NCBI GenBank assembly: GCA_038030265.1 | Contig: CM075942.1 | Coordinates: forward strand, 37,600,751 to 37,664,750 | DNA length: 64,000 nt | Direction: 5' to 3' | DNA from: Corythucha ciliata | Taxonomy: Eukaryota; Arthropoda; Insecta; Hemiptera; Tingidae | Shown here: one piece after another, positions 11,621 to 23,685 of the stretch | Numbering within the stretch: the stretch's first letter is position 1 | How the letters are laid out: the number at the start of each line of letters is the position of its first letter | Notes under the pieces: generated by a model | What the model was told of the DNA's origin: nothing | The model's input: only the letters and a program-made list of their open reading frames with translations | Databases searched by the model: none | Made by a program: the position numbers and the translations under genes

Positions 11621-12767
11621 TCAACTCAAAACAAAAAAAATCAAGACCCCAACCTTATTAAATATTTTATGGGAGGTAAAACCTATTTCTCCGACTACGA
11701 AATAAAAATTGAAATTCTTCAAAATCGTAGGTATAGCTGCCACTCAACCCGCTACACCAGAGAATATGCCCCTGAAAAGTAGCATGAACTTGATTCTTCA
11801 AAAAAATGATTATTGTTTTTCTAAAAAGGATTCTATTACCTTTCTAAAAATGATTCTATTATTTGGCACATATTAAGACTGTGTCATTAGAGTACCTATC
11901 TTCATTTGCTCGAATTAATAATTATGTTAGTAAGTAACATCAGATACTATCAGTTTTTTGAATACAGAAGATTCGACTCGAAAAGATAATTCTACTTGTC
12001 CTCTAATCGCAATATGCAAATATTTGTTGGTGGTGTTTTAGTTTACTGTTTTAGGTACAGACCTTGCTATGCTCCTAAAATTAGGTTAATTACATTTGCA
12101 ACAACTTTGTCTCCAGATGACAAAAAGGACGAACGTGGCATATTTATGTGTTCAGTGGGATGCCGAACGTTGTTATGGTCAAATCGTTCTTTCTCCATAA
12201 ATGTTTTGTGTTGTTTAGGATGTCGACTTCGCTCACGGTTATATTTATTTCATTTTTTACACCAGAGTTGGCTTTCGGCTCGCGCAATCGTCAGTGGTGT
12301 ATTGAACATTAATTTTTGGATTAACTTTCAAGAAAACCTTTCTTTATTAAATTAAGGTGAACCGGTCAATTTTTTTTTTTTTTATGCTGCAAGGTATTTT
12401 ATAACATCTCAGCAGTAATGAGCAGATGCCAAATGTCCTCCGTAATTGGTGCGTCTCCTAAAACCAAGGCATTTCGTTTGAGCTTGGACATCCTTGCAAG
12501 AATCCTGTCATTTCGGTTCTTTGGTGCGCACTGTGGAGCTGATTCTCAAGTGAGCACTGTTTCTTCCCGTAATACTTCAGAGCTTCCCCAAGTCTTGATT
12601 ATACAAGATTCTGTACTTTGTGCATCTTCAAGCTCTATACTTATTGCATCAATTTCAGTCGGGCAAGCAGTATTCAAGCCGTTATTCAAGGTTTTCATTA
12701 ACACCAACTCACCTTCCGAAATCTGCGAAGCTGAGTCATTGTTAAATCACATGACCCCCTGTTTTCT
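11621..12767. other. Spacer between duplicated blocks
   Basis: AT-rich. On the minus strand, 12720-12540 could encode a short segment starting LMKTLNNGLNTACPTEIDAI, preceded by a possible donor GGAAG|GTGAGT near 12712; this is not enough for a gene call. A poly-T run lies at 12370-12383. No other signal. Confidence 0.25.
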
Positions 12768-13265
12768 CCATCATTTGGAACCTACAAATCGTATGAATCC
12801 ACTTCTATACCAGAGTCATCAGGATCTGGAGCAGATGCCACTAGTGCCATAATCCTTTTAGCCCGGTCGGAAAAACATCTTGGTACTTGGTCTGTCATGG
12901 TAGGGTGCAACCAAATTCACTCGAAGTGAATACAAGCCTTTGAAACGGAAAATCAAAAAATGCTCACCTCCAGCCTTGAATCCTTTTATTATATTCTCTG
13001 GATGCCGGTGAAATTTACCCTCTGCAGAACATACGTAAGATCCACAATTGCTAAGGCTGAAACAGTAAGATTTACCGGTAGAAAAATTATTTACCAAATA
13101 TGGCTTTCACGGAGGGGATGGACAAGCTCAGAAATCCGCACGCCCCTCACAGCCGACACCCCTCAACAGGCGACCCTCTCTGGAACTGAAGAGGACGCAG
13201 AAGGAGGCAGACGCGGAGTGAGTCATGACAGGGATTGGATAAGAGGAAGTTAAATTGCTCCAATT
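12768..13265. repeat. 498-bp direct duplication, copy 2
   Basis: Same block as 11123-11620. Its right edge (CCAATT) diverges into the Harbinger remnant, whereas copy 1 diverges into unrelated AT-rich DNA. The 38-codon ORF is also present (12782-12898), with one Asp changed to Tyr in the acidic tail. Confidence 0.9.
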
Positions 13266-13299
13266 CTACAATTCTGAGTAGTTTTTGAAGTAGATGCGA

Positions 13300-13943
13300 C
13301 ATCCTGAAATTGAATAAATGTTCGGTTTCAGGTGACGAAGTCTGAAGAGGAATGGAAAGCAACAGCACGCAAATTTGAAAGAAAGCAAAATTTACGGCTT
13401 TGTCTGGTGCTGTCGACGGGTAGCTAAACACATTCTATGGCTTCCACAGCATTGTGTTGATAGCAATCTTCAATGCTAATTATGAGTTCATGATAACTGA
13501 ATGTGGGCTTAATGGAAGAGTAAGGAAGATTGGTAATCGTTTGCAAAACCTGGGCCAGAAAAGAAGGTACTTCAATGCTAGGTCAAACTACGTTTTTATA
13601 ATAGGCGAAGCCTTCGGCTTGACTTCAAATTTCTTAAAATCATTCAATGCAAGAGGATTAATTAATGGAAAAAGAATATACAATTAATTATCGCCTAACG
13701 AGAGTAAGGCGCGTGATGATAGATGCGTTTGGAATATTAGCGTTGATATTGAGGATTTTTCATAGGAAACTCGAAGATATGGATTCAGCAGTATTGGCAT
13801 GCTGTACGATTCATATTCATTTGATAATCAAACATTCGAACAGCTACACTCCATCAGGAAGCTTGGATTTTGAAGATTTAATAGAAGGCAATCTATCATT
13901 AGGATTGCGGAATAGTGATTCTGATCTTGTCCATATAATATAG
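13300..13943 (+). pseudogene. PIF/Harbinger-type transposase remnant
   Basis: A DDE_4 nuclease related to HARBI1. Blocks: EEEWKATARKFERKQNLRLCL after an apparent acceptor near 13330, then LIAIFNANYEFMITECGLNG (13454 on), FIIGEAFGLTSNFLKSF, and in a shifted frame NYRLTRVRRVMIDAFGIL and VLACCTIHIHL. The three catalytic acids are all compromised: the first block reads LVLSTGS instead of an Asp-Gly motif, the GDEAF-type Asp is lost, and the VENAF-type Glu is Asp. There is a deletion and at least one frameshift. No inverted repeats were identified. Confidence 0.85.
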
Positions 13944-14849
13944 TATAAGTTGTCAATACAATATAATATAATATTTATGTCAATATAAGGTCATTTCTAA
14001 AGATGGTAATACGGGCCCCTGCCGTATTCGAAGTCGTCAAATTTAGTTTTTAAGAAAACCGGCCTGTGGTGCATACATGACTTTCCTCATCCCCATGTTG
14101 GCATTGACACCAACTATTAACTTTAAAGAAATAGGCAAACAAGCCGTTTTATAGTAAGTGTAACTCAAGAAGGGTTAGGCTGGGGGTGTTGCGGCTCTTC
14201 GCTGTTCTAGGAATTCCTCACTCTCGCACTCATTCATTATTATGCAGTATAAACAAAGTATGTAGATCTAAAAGCCAACGGACATTTCGTAGTTCCTGCT
14301 GAGAGGGGATATCACATCATAAACCCGAACTATTGTTTTAGGATATTAAAATGGACAAGCAGAAACATAAATCAGTTCTGTAACCGAGACCCGAGAAACC
14401 TCTGTCCCATGAGAAAAGACAACTTTACGAAGCATTTACCGTCATTTTACATTGAACCAAAAGCAAAAATATTAAGCTTAACAGTAGGCCACGTTTTTCG
14501 GGTCCTCAAACTGTTTTCCCCCGGAAAGTCCCTACAGGGCTGGACGCACTTGGTGGCCTTATATTGAAAACGAGAGTGGAACCAGCAAAATTTATGACTG
14601 CGAGTGTAGAGTTTACTCCGGGAGCGAGAACCACGGGAGTGAAACAACGTAAGAAAACCGCGGAACGAATTTTAGTTTGGTCGCCATTCACGGGAAGTGC
14701 TAGAGGTATTTTGAATAACATTTGTGAAACTTTGCATATCCACTCCATTCCAAGCCGACGCTCTCACTTTTGAAACGTGTGCGAAGTCGAGCGAATTCGA
14801 TTATATTTTTTTATTATTATTTTTTGCGAATATATTGTTGTTCGGCAAA
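13944..14849. other. Spacer upstream of the THAP exon
   Basis: AT-rich with a short AATATAAT repeat near 13950-13985. The segment 14440-14780 is somewhat GC-richer and contains short ORFs on both strands without recognisable motifs. It could be the promoter or leader of the THAP exon. Confidence 0.25.
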
Positions 14850-14941
14850 ATGGGCCACGAAAAATGTATCGTTCCTGGATGTTCGTCGATGTATGAAGCT
14901 GGCGGCGTGATCGGATTTTTTCCAATTCCAAAGGATGGCAG
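14850..14941 (+). CDS. First exon of a THAP-domain protein
   Basis: The ATG at 14850 (context CAAAATGG) begins MGHEKCIVPGCSSMYEAG, then GVIGFFPIPKDG. A CX4C pair near the N-terminus followed by a short loop and FFPIPKD is the beginning of the C2CH THAP zinc finger, a sequence-specific DNA-binding fold of host regulators and P-element-type transposases. A GT at 14942 could be the donor. The rest of the finger was not found nearby, so this is a partial call. Confidence 0.6.
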
Positions 14942-15374
14942 GTTCGCTGATTTTATTTTTCTAACATTTAGACGACATCCATCCAGACGACAAGTTTGTG
15001 GTTTTTCTAACGCGTATATTTATTTGTATCTCTGAGGAAGTCAAGTTTTAAAGAAATAAATGGGTATTCAAGCTAAACTTTGGGTTTTCAATTATCTATT
15101 TCTGTGAATATTCAAGGCTGGTATGGGATGTTCATCTCATACATTTTATTAGTGCATCTCATCATTTTTTAGACGTATTTCAGAAAAAAAAATTGGATGG
15201 TTCAATTTGAACTTGAAACAGACGGAAAAGGGTAATGGAGGAGGGGAAACGGGTTCAGGAGTTCCCCCCGTACGTCGCATATCCATCGAAGTTTCGGTCG
15301 CTATTCACATGGATCGCCACCGTCGCTCGAAATCGGCCTCACTTTTTTTCTCTTCAGATTCTTCTCTATAGACA
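14942..15374. other. Unassigned, possible THAP intron
   Basis: No later THAP block (the distal Cys-His pair or the AVPTIF-like end) can be recognised on the plus strand here. The sequence is AT-rich. Confidence 0.2.
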
Positions 15375-15382
15375 ATTAAACC

Positions 15383-15642
15383 CATGGAGGTAGGAACAAG
15401 TGGAGGGAGTGAAACGCATTTTTCGTGAAGCCGGTCGCCATTACTACACACCATCTGTTATCAAGCCTCACCCAACAAAAACATTGAAAATTTGATACTT
15501 GATCAGTGAAAAAGTGATGAATTTCCCTCCCGTCTTCTCTAGGTAAATGATAACAGTGGGTGTATAATGGCGGAAAAACCGGTTTCACATGTTTCTACAT
15601 TAAAAAAGCCTTTCTCTCTCTCCACTTGTTCCTACCTCCATG
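15383..15642. mobile_element. hAT-type MITE with 8-bp target duplication
   Basis: 260 bp. Terminal inverted repeats begin CATGGAGGTAGGAACAAG and extend imperfectly for about 80 bases. ATTAAACC directly flanks both ends (15375-15382, 15643-15650). An 8-bp duplication is characteristic of hAT elements. No coding capacity. Confidence 0.9.
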
Positions 15643-15931
15643 ATTAAACCGCTCCCCGGCGAGAACGATTACGTTGCTTACCATGGTTGCCTTGTCGATC
15701 GTTATGAATGGTTGTTAGGCACTCGAGTTGTTTCGAAAGTTGGTCGATCCGCTGCTTTAAAATTTGAAGCGAATTTTGTGAAAAGTGACTTACCTCTTGG
15801 AGGCTCGAAGCGGTAGAAAATACAGACAGCTGAGTCGGTGCAATTTCGACGATTCTGCCCGCCAAAACGGCTAATTGATCGAGGCTGAGTTCCGATCGCT
15901 GTAGCCATAATTGTTTTAATAAACCGTCGCT

Positions 15932-16074
15932 TAAAGACCCGTTCACAAGCTCTATGTTTACGTTCTGTAGAGTCTATGCAGCCAAACAAATTTATTCCCT
16001 CGAAAAATGAAGCATTTTGATAGGTTGCATTGGCTCCCCAAACGCATTGCATAGAGCTTGTGAACGGGTCTTTA
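15932..16074. mobile_element. MITE family A, copy 1
   Basis: Inverted repeats TAAAGACCCGTTCACAAGC at both ends and a central block CCCTCGAAAAATGAAGCATT. Related copies lie at 46903-47027, 51444-52276 (interrupted), 57240-57300 (fragment) and 59132-59260. 143 bp, non-coding. Confidence 0.85.
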
Positions 16075-16568
16075 CCGCTGACGACGACGCGAGGGCACGA
16101 ATATGACGTAGGAATTGGGTGGGTTTTCTGTCGCCAAGGTCTTCTTCGCTGTTTAACCCGCCGTTCTTCAGGTAAAGAGAGGTGCAGACAAAGTTCCCGT
16201 TTCAGAATTCCATACGTTTGCCCGTCCGCTCCGTAAAATAATTGAAATTATTGACCATACGGTACGAGTGTACATCAGTCACTGGGCGATTAATCCTTCC
16301 CTCTCCTTTTACATGTGTTGAAAACAAAACCTCATCAAGTGCTGAGCAATTTTTTGAGATTAACAGGCTCGAGGCCTGTGTCACCACAGTCATAATTCAC
16401 TTGTTGTTGCGTTTAAAAAGGTCACCATTGAATTCTGTCACATCGTGTGCCGATTCTACTTGCTTCCTACGGACCATTTTCCTGAAGTCCTTGGTATCCA
16501 AATTCCTAACGGAGTCAGGCAGGATATTGAATAATTTAACGGATAGTCCGAGGTAGCTGGAGTAAGTC
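16075..16568. other. Unassigned spacer
   Basis: Short ORFs on both strands (for example minus 16202-16393) carry no recognised motif. Nothing further can be supported. Confidence 0.2.
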
Positions 16569-16714
16569 TTAGGGTGGGTTTATCAATCACTGGATATCTC
16601 ATGGAATTGCTGGCCGTTGAACAACTTCACATTACTGTTTACAAAAAGGCCCATAGCAACCAGACTTATTTCAGCTTCGTCTGTAGAATAAGTGCATTGA
16701 TAAACGCACCCTTA
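16569..16714. mobile_element. Small MITE, TTAGGGTG ends
   Basis: 146 bp with inverted repeats TTAGGGTGGGTTTATCAAT and, inward from the right, TAAGGGTGCGTTTATCAAT. GTC flanks both sides, possibly a 3-bp target duplication. No coding content. Confidence 0.75.
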
Positions 16715-17091
16715 GTCAACCTGAAGAAGTTCGGTCTGAAATTGTTCCGATTCCGTAGTTCCCTTCCAGTGGCCTCCGTTACGGTACCAATGTTTCCCGA
16801 TTCAACATGAGTCTAGCATACGCACACAAGCATGAACGCTGATGGTAGGGTCAATAGTTTTAATTAAAGACCGTAAAGAACGTGTCGACCGTAAAGAACG
16901 GTCGACAATGGGTCGTGATTTTCAAGCGTTTCATGTTCCTTATAGATTTTTTCTGTAGGAGGAATATTTTGTTAAAGTGGCTTGATCCTCCCCACAGGAT
17001 GACACTGTAGAACATGATACTATGGAAGATTGCAAAATAAAGTTTTTGATGGCATACAAACTCCCTAACTTATCTGAGCGCGAATAAAGCT

Positions 17092-17382
17092 CTACTCAGT
17101 GTCTTTTGACAAATTTTCGGCATGGCACGACCAGTCCAGTTTCGGGTCAAGCCAAATGCCCAAATACTTCACGGACCTGACACCGTGATCCAAAATCCCT
17201 GAAGATCGTCGGTTCTGTTTTTGGCTGGTTGAGCCACAAGTTATTCGAAAGCAGTCAGCCCTCCACCCCCTCAAGAGCGCCTCGCATCCTGAGATCCAGG
17301 GCCTCTGCCCTGCCAGGATGGGACCCTGGGGCACCCCCCAAAATGCTTCTAACGACGTGGATAAGCGGTCATGGTGCTGCAC
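17092..17382 (-). pseudogene. Non-LTR reverse transcriptase fragment
   Basis: On the minus strand the motif B-like FWGVPQGPILA is followed, after a deletion that removes the catalytic box, by VRSVKYLGIWLDPKLDW, the conserved RT thumb block of R1/Jockey-type elements. About 97 residues remain. No link to the other RT fragments in this window can be proved. Confidence 0.75.
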
Positions 17383-19063
17383 TACTTACTTCCTTTCACT
17401 CAGGAAATCGCATGGAAACTCAATGGCCCATCCGTAATGCCGTAAGCCCGGAGCTTGCTGACAAGTTTATTGTGTGGTAGACAATCGACAGCACGAGATA
17501 AATTGCAGAAGATAGTAAGTATGACTATTTCCCCTATTTTCAAAAGTTTTGTATACGGAGTCCATAAACATAATATAGCTTTTATGGTGCTCGTGCCGAA
17601 TCAATTTCACGGGAATTCACACCTCTTGTTTCCAAAGGTAAAATTTACAGCGGACTGGCTCATTTTAATGAGAATTTTCACGCATCTGGCTCTTTTTGAC
17701 GAGTAAAAGTCTTTAAAATGGCTCTGACGGGGGTTCCGACAGAGTTTCAGAAAGGTGCAAGTGAAACGCTCAAATATCTCAGACAGTATTGGTGACATCA
17801 GAATGAGATTTTGCAAGAATACTATGGAAGTGGAGTAAAAAAAAAAAATCCTTCATAAAAACGCTGCAAATTTTACACATGGGTTTATTATTCATGAATG
17901 TAGCCAAATCCGGCTTGAAATTACATGAAAATCGACACCCCACACCCCTATGATCTCAAAACATTTGAATCGTATACATTTCATTTGAATAGTACCAAAA
18001 CCCCCCTTTTGGACCCGCTTTTGGCCCACAAAAACCCAGGGAGTTAGTTGATCAAACTAATCAGCTGTTAGAACCAACTAGATCCCAAGTGGAGTTTATG
18101 TGCGAAAGAACGAGTTTTTTCGAGCTATCCTAAGGGAAGATATGACTCGGACGGCGTACGTCGGACGGACATTCCAGAAATGGAATCTAGACATGTTAAA
18201 ACGTACACAGAAAAAGTTTGAGGGTGGGTTGTAAAAATTTTTTCCTGACCGAAAACATAGGTGTATTATTCAGAATGAATAATAAACCAAAATTCACTTA
18301 TGTTTTATCCCCTCTCCTGGGGGTCACATATGCGACTGTTGGAAGAAAGAATTTTGCTCGGACTTCATCGAGTTGGGTTTCATATGAAAGAGCATAACTG
18401 AAGGACTCAATAACTGTAGATACAGCTAGTTTTCAGCATTTCGTCCTATTAAGGACGAAAATTCGTAGGGGAATACACCAAGGGCGTAGTTCAGTCTCCT
18501 TTTCGGCCTCGGACTTTCAGCTACAAGAGGCATTTGGTCCTGGCCCCATCGCTCAGACAATTACATGGCCGAGTACTCAAATGGATCAAACTATAAGTAG
18601 GCATTATTATTCGATTTGTTTTAAAGTACCCACCCGTTGAAATCGTTCGGAACCGTTTGAGAATCATTTTGCAGCACATCCATTGCGATATACTGCCAGA
18701 TAATGATTCTCGCACGGTTCCGAACGAGTTAATTTTGGCATAAATTTGACGAGCTTTATCTTGGAAACTACGATACCTCCGAATCCCGCTTTGGACTCGT
18801 TTTGTCGGAAATGTCTAATTCGAAAAGTTGCTTCATAGTCACTACCAAAAACAAGCTGGTTTAGCGAAAAAGTACCAAAAATCACAAAAAGTTTTAAAAT
18901 GTCGCAGTTTTTCTACAACTTAAGGGTGATCCCGATGTCTTTCGAGGTCAAAAATGTGTACATGTCATATCTACACCACCCCAGATAACTTAAAACCGAA
19001 AAATCATCTACCCTAATTGTTGCAACCTGAGCCCCCTTTTTATTGCTTATTTTACTGGACTAT
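17383..19063. other. Intergenic DNA without recognised genes
   Basis: About 1.7 kb with only short stop-ridden frames. The words CGTTCGGAACCGT and its near complement ACGGTTCCGAACG at 18643-18730 form a local inverted repeat around GAATCATT/AATGATTC. Nothing else can be supported. Confidence 0.3.
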
Positions 19064-21026
19064 GGGCCGTATTCAGAAACCAACCTTTACGTCCCCTTAG
19101 GAGCTCCTTTAGTTAAGGTTCCTTTAGCGATTCCTTTAAAAATCGTATTCAGAAACGTTCCTTTAGAGTTCCTCGGCAGTTCCTTTAGCTAAAGGGGCCT
19201 TAAAGCAAATAAACAATGAAAATATGCTTTTAATGGTGACTGTACGCTTTATCATGTGAAACCTCTCGCTATTTAAGCCTTCAAAAGCCCATTAGTTATC
19301 AAAATTGTATGAAATGCCAGCCTATTAACATTGCGTAATTTTAATTTATTGATGAGCGTGGACAAGTTCAAGACCGAAGAGAACCGCAAAGTTTGTGCGG
19401 AAAGCGGCCATTGTCCCACAAGGGAATGCCCTGCTGGAGACTGCGTGATCGAGCAACGGCTACGGTTCTATTTTGGAAAATTCGAATGTAGCCAACGGGT
19501 GACAACATCTACAAATTCCATCCTTGGGCCGCAAAACACAACTACTTTGAGACTCATCCAGACTCCCGTCACCTACGGAGATTTTAAGCGGAGTATATGT
19601 GCACAATAATTGCAGCCGACGACACCGGGGAAACCACCCAATCTGAAAAATGGAACGGATGATTCTCTCACTCTTGGCCACTGGGAAAATATATAAGCTG
19701 TTTTATTAGCCCCGCAATGCTTTCAGACACTTCCTTTATGTTCACGATTCCACCGGCGTCACCGGTTGGCTGACACCTCGTAGGTCACAAAACTGTCTGC
19801 GACGGCCGTTGCTCGGTACCTATGAGGAATGAGTTTGTCCTGTGAATTTCGAAGGAAATGTAACGCTCTTCAACGTGTGACTCAGAAGACGTTTTCGTGG
19901 AACGCGCAGTATTCGAGTGATAGGCAAAAATCCGTTTAAAACTCCGGGGGAATAACGCAGTTTTCTGCCCCCACTGAAGTTCTAAAGAGGAGTTTTGGAT
20001 GGAAGAGAAGCCTTTTAGCTCCCGGGGGTCTCACGAGGTGGCGCCGACAACGATGAGCGAGGGCTTTCGTGCGCCCTTGCGACTGGGGCCTTATTCCGAA
20101 CGGTTGGGAATAAAATGCCGCAAGAGGGATCCAGGGACCCCGTATAAGAAATAACATTATCCCTTCGTGGGAACCACACTTGCGTCATTTTTCCCTGACA
20201 CCTCTGACCAGGCCGCACTGGCACTGGGGCCTTTTCCTGGCCCCAGCTCCGGCCGCGGTAGTGAGCTAGAGGTCGAAACGGTGCCACTCACCGTGCACTT
20301 TGACGAAATAATTATTTTCAGACCTATAAATTATTTATTTTGGCCTAGGTTCCAATCCCGTACAAAACGAAAATAATGAAATAGATAGGACGGTCACACT
20401 TGAAACACAAGGGGAGGCACAACACAAAAAAGATAAATTGACAAATCGTGGTATGGGACCGTCACTTGAAGATTTCCCGTCGCGTAAATTCTCAGTAATT
20501 TGTGAAAGTTTGACAGCCGTAGAGAAACTTGAACCCTTCAGTCGGTCGACGCTCGACGGATCAAAATCACAACGTTTCAAACAGTCTGATCTGACCGAAA
20601 CGAGACCTTTTGGAGAACCGAACTGGATTCAGATAGTGTGCTTCTTCTGTGTCGCTCATTACGCCATTGGAGATCCGAAATAAGATTGAGCGAGTCGAAA
20701 AACACAATAAATTCTTCCATTTCTCACATTTACCGAGGGAAAATAATTACAGTAGAAACACTACAACACAAGACAAGGCTTAAAGGAACTGTAAAGGAAG
20801 CTCCCGAGCTTCCTTAGAGTTATCATAAGTATAACCAGCAAATAACATTCTTTAAAGGAACCACGAAGGTAAAAGTGGCTTTGTGAATACAATTTTTTCA
20901 TGCCTTAAAGAACTCCTTTACAGTTCCTTAGCCAATGCGGATAAGGTTGGTTTCTGAATACAAATTCCTGCTATAAGGAGCCACAAAGGTTAAGGTCTCG
21001 TAAAGGTGCGTTTCTGAATACGGCCC
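19064..21026. mobile_element. 2-kb terminal-inverted-repeat element, GGGCCGTATTCAG ends
   Basis: Ends GGGCCGTATTCAGAAAC on the left and its complement on the right, flanked on both sides by TAT. Within each subterminal 250 bp the words GTATTCAGAAAC and GTTCCTTTAG recur in both orientations, giving multiple nested hairpins. The 1.4-kb GC-richer core has ORFs up to 92 codons (19331-19609 plus, 20015-20287 minus) with no recognised domain. A 3-bp TAT duplication would fit a PIF/Harbinger-like element, but no transposase is present. Confidence 0.8.
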
Positions 21027-21142
21027 TATATCCTGTTCAAGATAAGAATACCTTAGATCCATCTGTTTGTTTTCGCCTTTCACGTTAATAAAACATTAAA
21101 AACCATACGGATCGGGGTTATTCTTATCTTGAACAGGGTATA
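21027..21142. mobile_element. Mariner-like MITE abutting the 2-kb element
   Basis: Inverted repeats TATATCCTGTTCAAGATAAG and, from the right, TATACCCTGTTCAAGATAAG, about 116 bp in total. TA-type ends suggest a Tc1/mariner relative. The larger element ends exactly at its left edge, so the larger one probably inserted into its terminal TAT. Confidence 0.8.
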
Positions 21143-22678
21143 GTATTCAAAAAACCATTTCAAAAGATTGGAAGATGTCATCAAATCTAGTGAAATTGTC
21201 CCTTAACAATTTCCAACAAACTCCAAGACCACCATTTTTGCGCGTCTAATCTCATAAAAACGAAATTTCGTGGATTTCGCTGCTACAAATACATAATTTC
21301 ACGGTCCCGAGAAATTTCATCTGTCTGGCTTCGTCATCGGTCTTAATCCCAAAGTGCCTTTGATCTGTTCTACATCGATCTATATTATGATTCGCGGCAA
21401 ATTGCTTTTCCGTTCAGTTGCGGTGGGTTGGGATGGGCTGCTCCCGGCTCCAGGTCTGGGACGGACGTTGCCGTGGTATTGTGGGGGTTCGTGATTACAG
21501 CGCGTGAAACTATGAGTATTTCTCAAATTTTCGAAAAGGGGCTTGAGAATGGTTATCTTGGGGGACACGCGCCACTGGATACCCAGAATACCGACGACTA
21601 GACCCCCGCGACCAATCACCTCCACCGACGCTCTCAATTGTCTTCAACGCAACAGCTCGCCGGTAGCATCATGCGCTCATCGTACGGGTATCTCTCCTCG
21701 CCCCTACTTTACCACCTGTAAAACTCCCCACCGCCAAGCGGTCCACACCGGTAACGCACCAGCTTTGACCAGCTGGTGTGGCTGACGGGGAGAGGAGCGA
21801 GGATAACCAGGACTTGCACGTGCCGGGTCACTTCCCGGCTGTCATGTCAGGCTTAATCCTGGTCATGTGCCTTTCAAGGCATCAAGCCAGGGCGGGAAGA
21901 AGGCACAATCCTGGTTATCTTGGGGGGGGGGGGGGTAAAAATATTCCTGAAAAGTTTCAATCATATTTAATGGTGGATTTCACCACCGAGAGTAAAGGTT
22001 TGAGTTACGTTAACAAGTATTTATGGTGAAATTCACCATAAATATTTTTTCAGGACCGAGTAGCTTTGAAAGTTCAAGGTGGAATATCGCATTGCCACTC
22101 AGCAGGATTGTTCTATACACCGCAGTAAGCTGATTTTAAAATCAGTTGTACCCACTAGTTACAACCTGCATCGCAGCCCACTCCACCATAGTCTCAAATT
22201 TCAAAATTGGACATAATTCGGCAACGGTCACAGATTAAAGAGATTCAGTTCAAGCCAAAAGAGTCGTACGAAAAACTCTTTATCTGACCGTAAGACCCGG
22301 AAGCTTAGTTTGGACTCCACGTGAGCCAAAAGACACTACGGAATACCCACGTGGATTGAAGAATGACAGTTTTTTCCAGGGTAGAATGCAATTTTCATCG
22401 GCGTCCACCTGCAATGCACTGGGTAACCTCCACGAAACCTCATAATGCCACGATAAAGTGGCATCCAAAATGTCCAGCGTCTTAAAATAATATTATGGGT
22501 GAGTTGGAACAATCTTGCCAATATAAATCACTCAATGATTTCGTACACCACCGGAATATTTTGGGATCTTCAAAAAATACATTATTTGTGAGTGAAACAC
22601 TTTATTTCGTTTGTTTTTCTACTCGTTATTTCGCTGATTTCACTTTCGCTGAACCTCAACAAATAAATAAAATACAAT
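21143..22678. other. Intergenic DNA with small inverted repeats
   Basis: Two structures stand out. At 21800-21925, GATAACCAGGA near the left is complementary to TCCTGGTTATC at the right, a 125-bp hairpin-type repeat. At 21973-22042, GGTGGATTTCACCACC and GGTGAAATTCACC form palindromes resembling the ends of the nested MITEs at 47956-48247. A poly-G run lies at 21926-21937. No gene is recognised. Confidence 0.45.
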
Positions 22679-23400
22679 TCATTCACCTGGGGTAAAATGC
22701 CGAAAGCAATGAGACCTCAAAGGCGGAAATAACGAGAGACAGCCATGGACTGCAGACAGTAAGAAGGTTCCAAGTAAGACGTACAAGCACGTTTGATAAG
22801 GCTTTCTCCAATCGCATATAGGATACAAATACGGCATATTCGCCCAGCGGTCGACAGCTCCCAGCACGTAGTACAACCACGTAAAAAATGAGTAAATTAG
22901 ACCAAGACACACAACGTACTTTCCATCTGATAAACTGTACGGAAAGGGTGTGACCAAAGTGTCCAATAGCATGTAAACGGATCCAATTCCATGTTCCGAA
23001 ACTGTGAGAAAATCTGCACGATCAATCCACGAGTCGAACACCAAAGTCCAGAACATTATCGTAACGGTTAGTGATAACGTAGTTGCTATGGACTGCAATT
23101 TAGTGTACACCTTCTCAGACAATGAATTTCTGAACATGTCGGTGGGGCTCTGGTCCATAGACGAAGCCACTCTCAACTCCTTTCTTTCTCTGAACTTTTT
23201 GAATACGAGTACTTCACCAAACGCAGCTTGAACGAAGTTCAAAATCAACGACCAATGGGTCATGTAAGCCGGCCATTTAATATAAAAAGAGAGAGGTTTT
23301 TTTTTAGTACAGAATTCTTGGTAATCTTCGAGGCATAGCCTAAACAAGTCCAGAGCTGATATAACCATGTGAAAAGTGTGAAGCAGCAAGGTCAACGATC
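22679..23400 (-). CDS. Rolling stone-like multi-pass membrane protein (partial)
   Basis: An open exon of about 238 codons. Hydrophobic segments: THWSLILNFVQAAFGEVLVF, TTLSLTVTIMFWTLVF, a segment around SVYMLLDTLV, CLGLIYSFFTWLYYVLGAV, and CLYVLLGTFLLSAVHG. The signature YPICDWRKPYQT (YPI.DW..P) after a TM segment is typical of the rolling stone family, first described in Drosophila myoblast fusion. The exon probably begins at acceptor CTACAG just above 23400; no ATG precedes it. The 3' end is uncertain: a stop follows FTPGE, but CCAG|GTGAAT could be a donor. N-terminal exons were not identified. Confidence 0.75.
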
Positions 23401-23685
23401 TGTAGCACAGAAATGATGGACTTACATCGTCCCTTCTCTCTCCCAGTAGAAATTATAAATCGTACAAGCTTCAGGCATAGCCATTAGTGCTCCATACGTC
23501 GTGAGATCACCACAAACGTGGAAGTGTCACAAGATGTGCTGTGTTTTACATGTCTTCTTGTTTTGAACAGATTCAAACTGAAAATTTGTGTGTTCCACTA
23601 CTAACATATTATTTTCTCTGGAAACACGATTTTGTGCGGTTAAATAAAAAGCAATCGTCCAATGAAGCATTTTTTTATACTAAAG

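Noticed and set aside
14942..14972. Possible 30-nt intron after the THAP exon
   Set aside because: Too short, and the sequence after it does not continue a THAP finger.
23401..23432. A 26-nt GTAAGT...CTACAG interval that would join YGALMAMPEACTIYNFYWERE in frame to the rolling stone-like exon
   Set aside because: The implied intron is far too short to splice. The reading continuity is probably chance; the exon more likely starts at the CTACAG acceptor with its partner exon further away.
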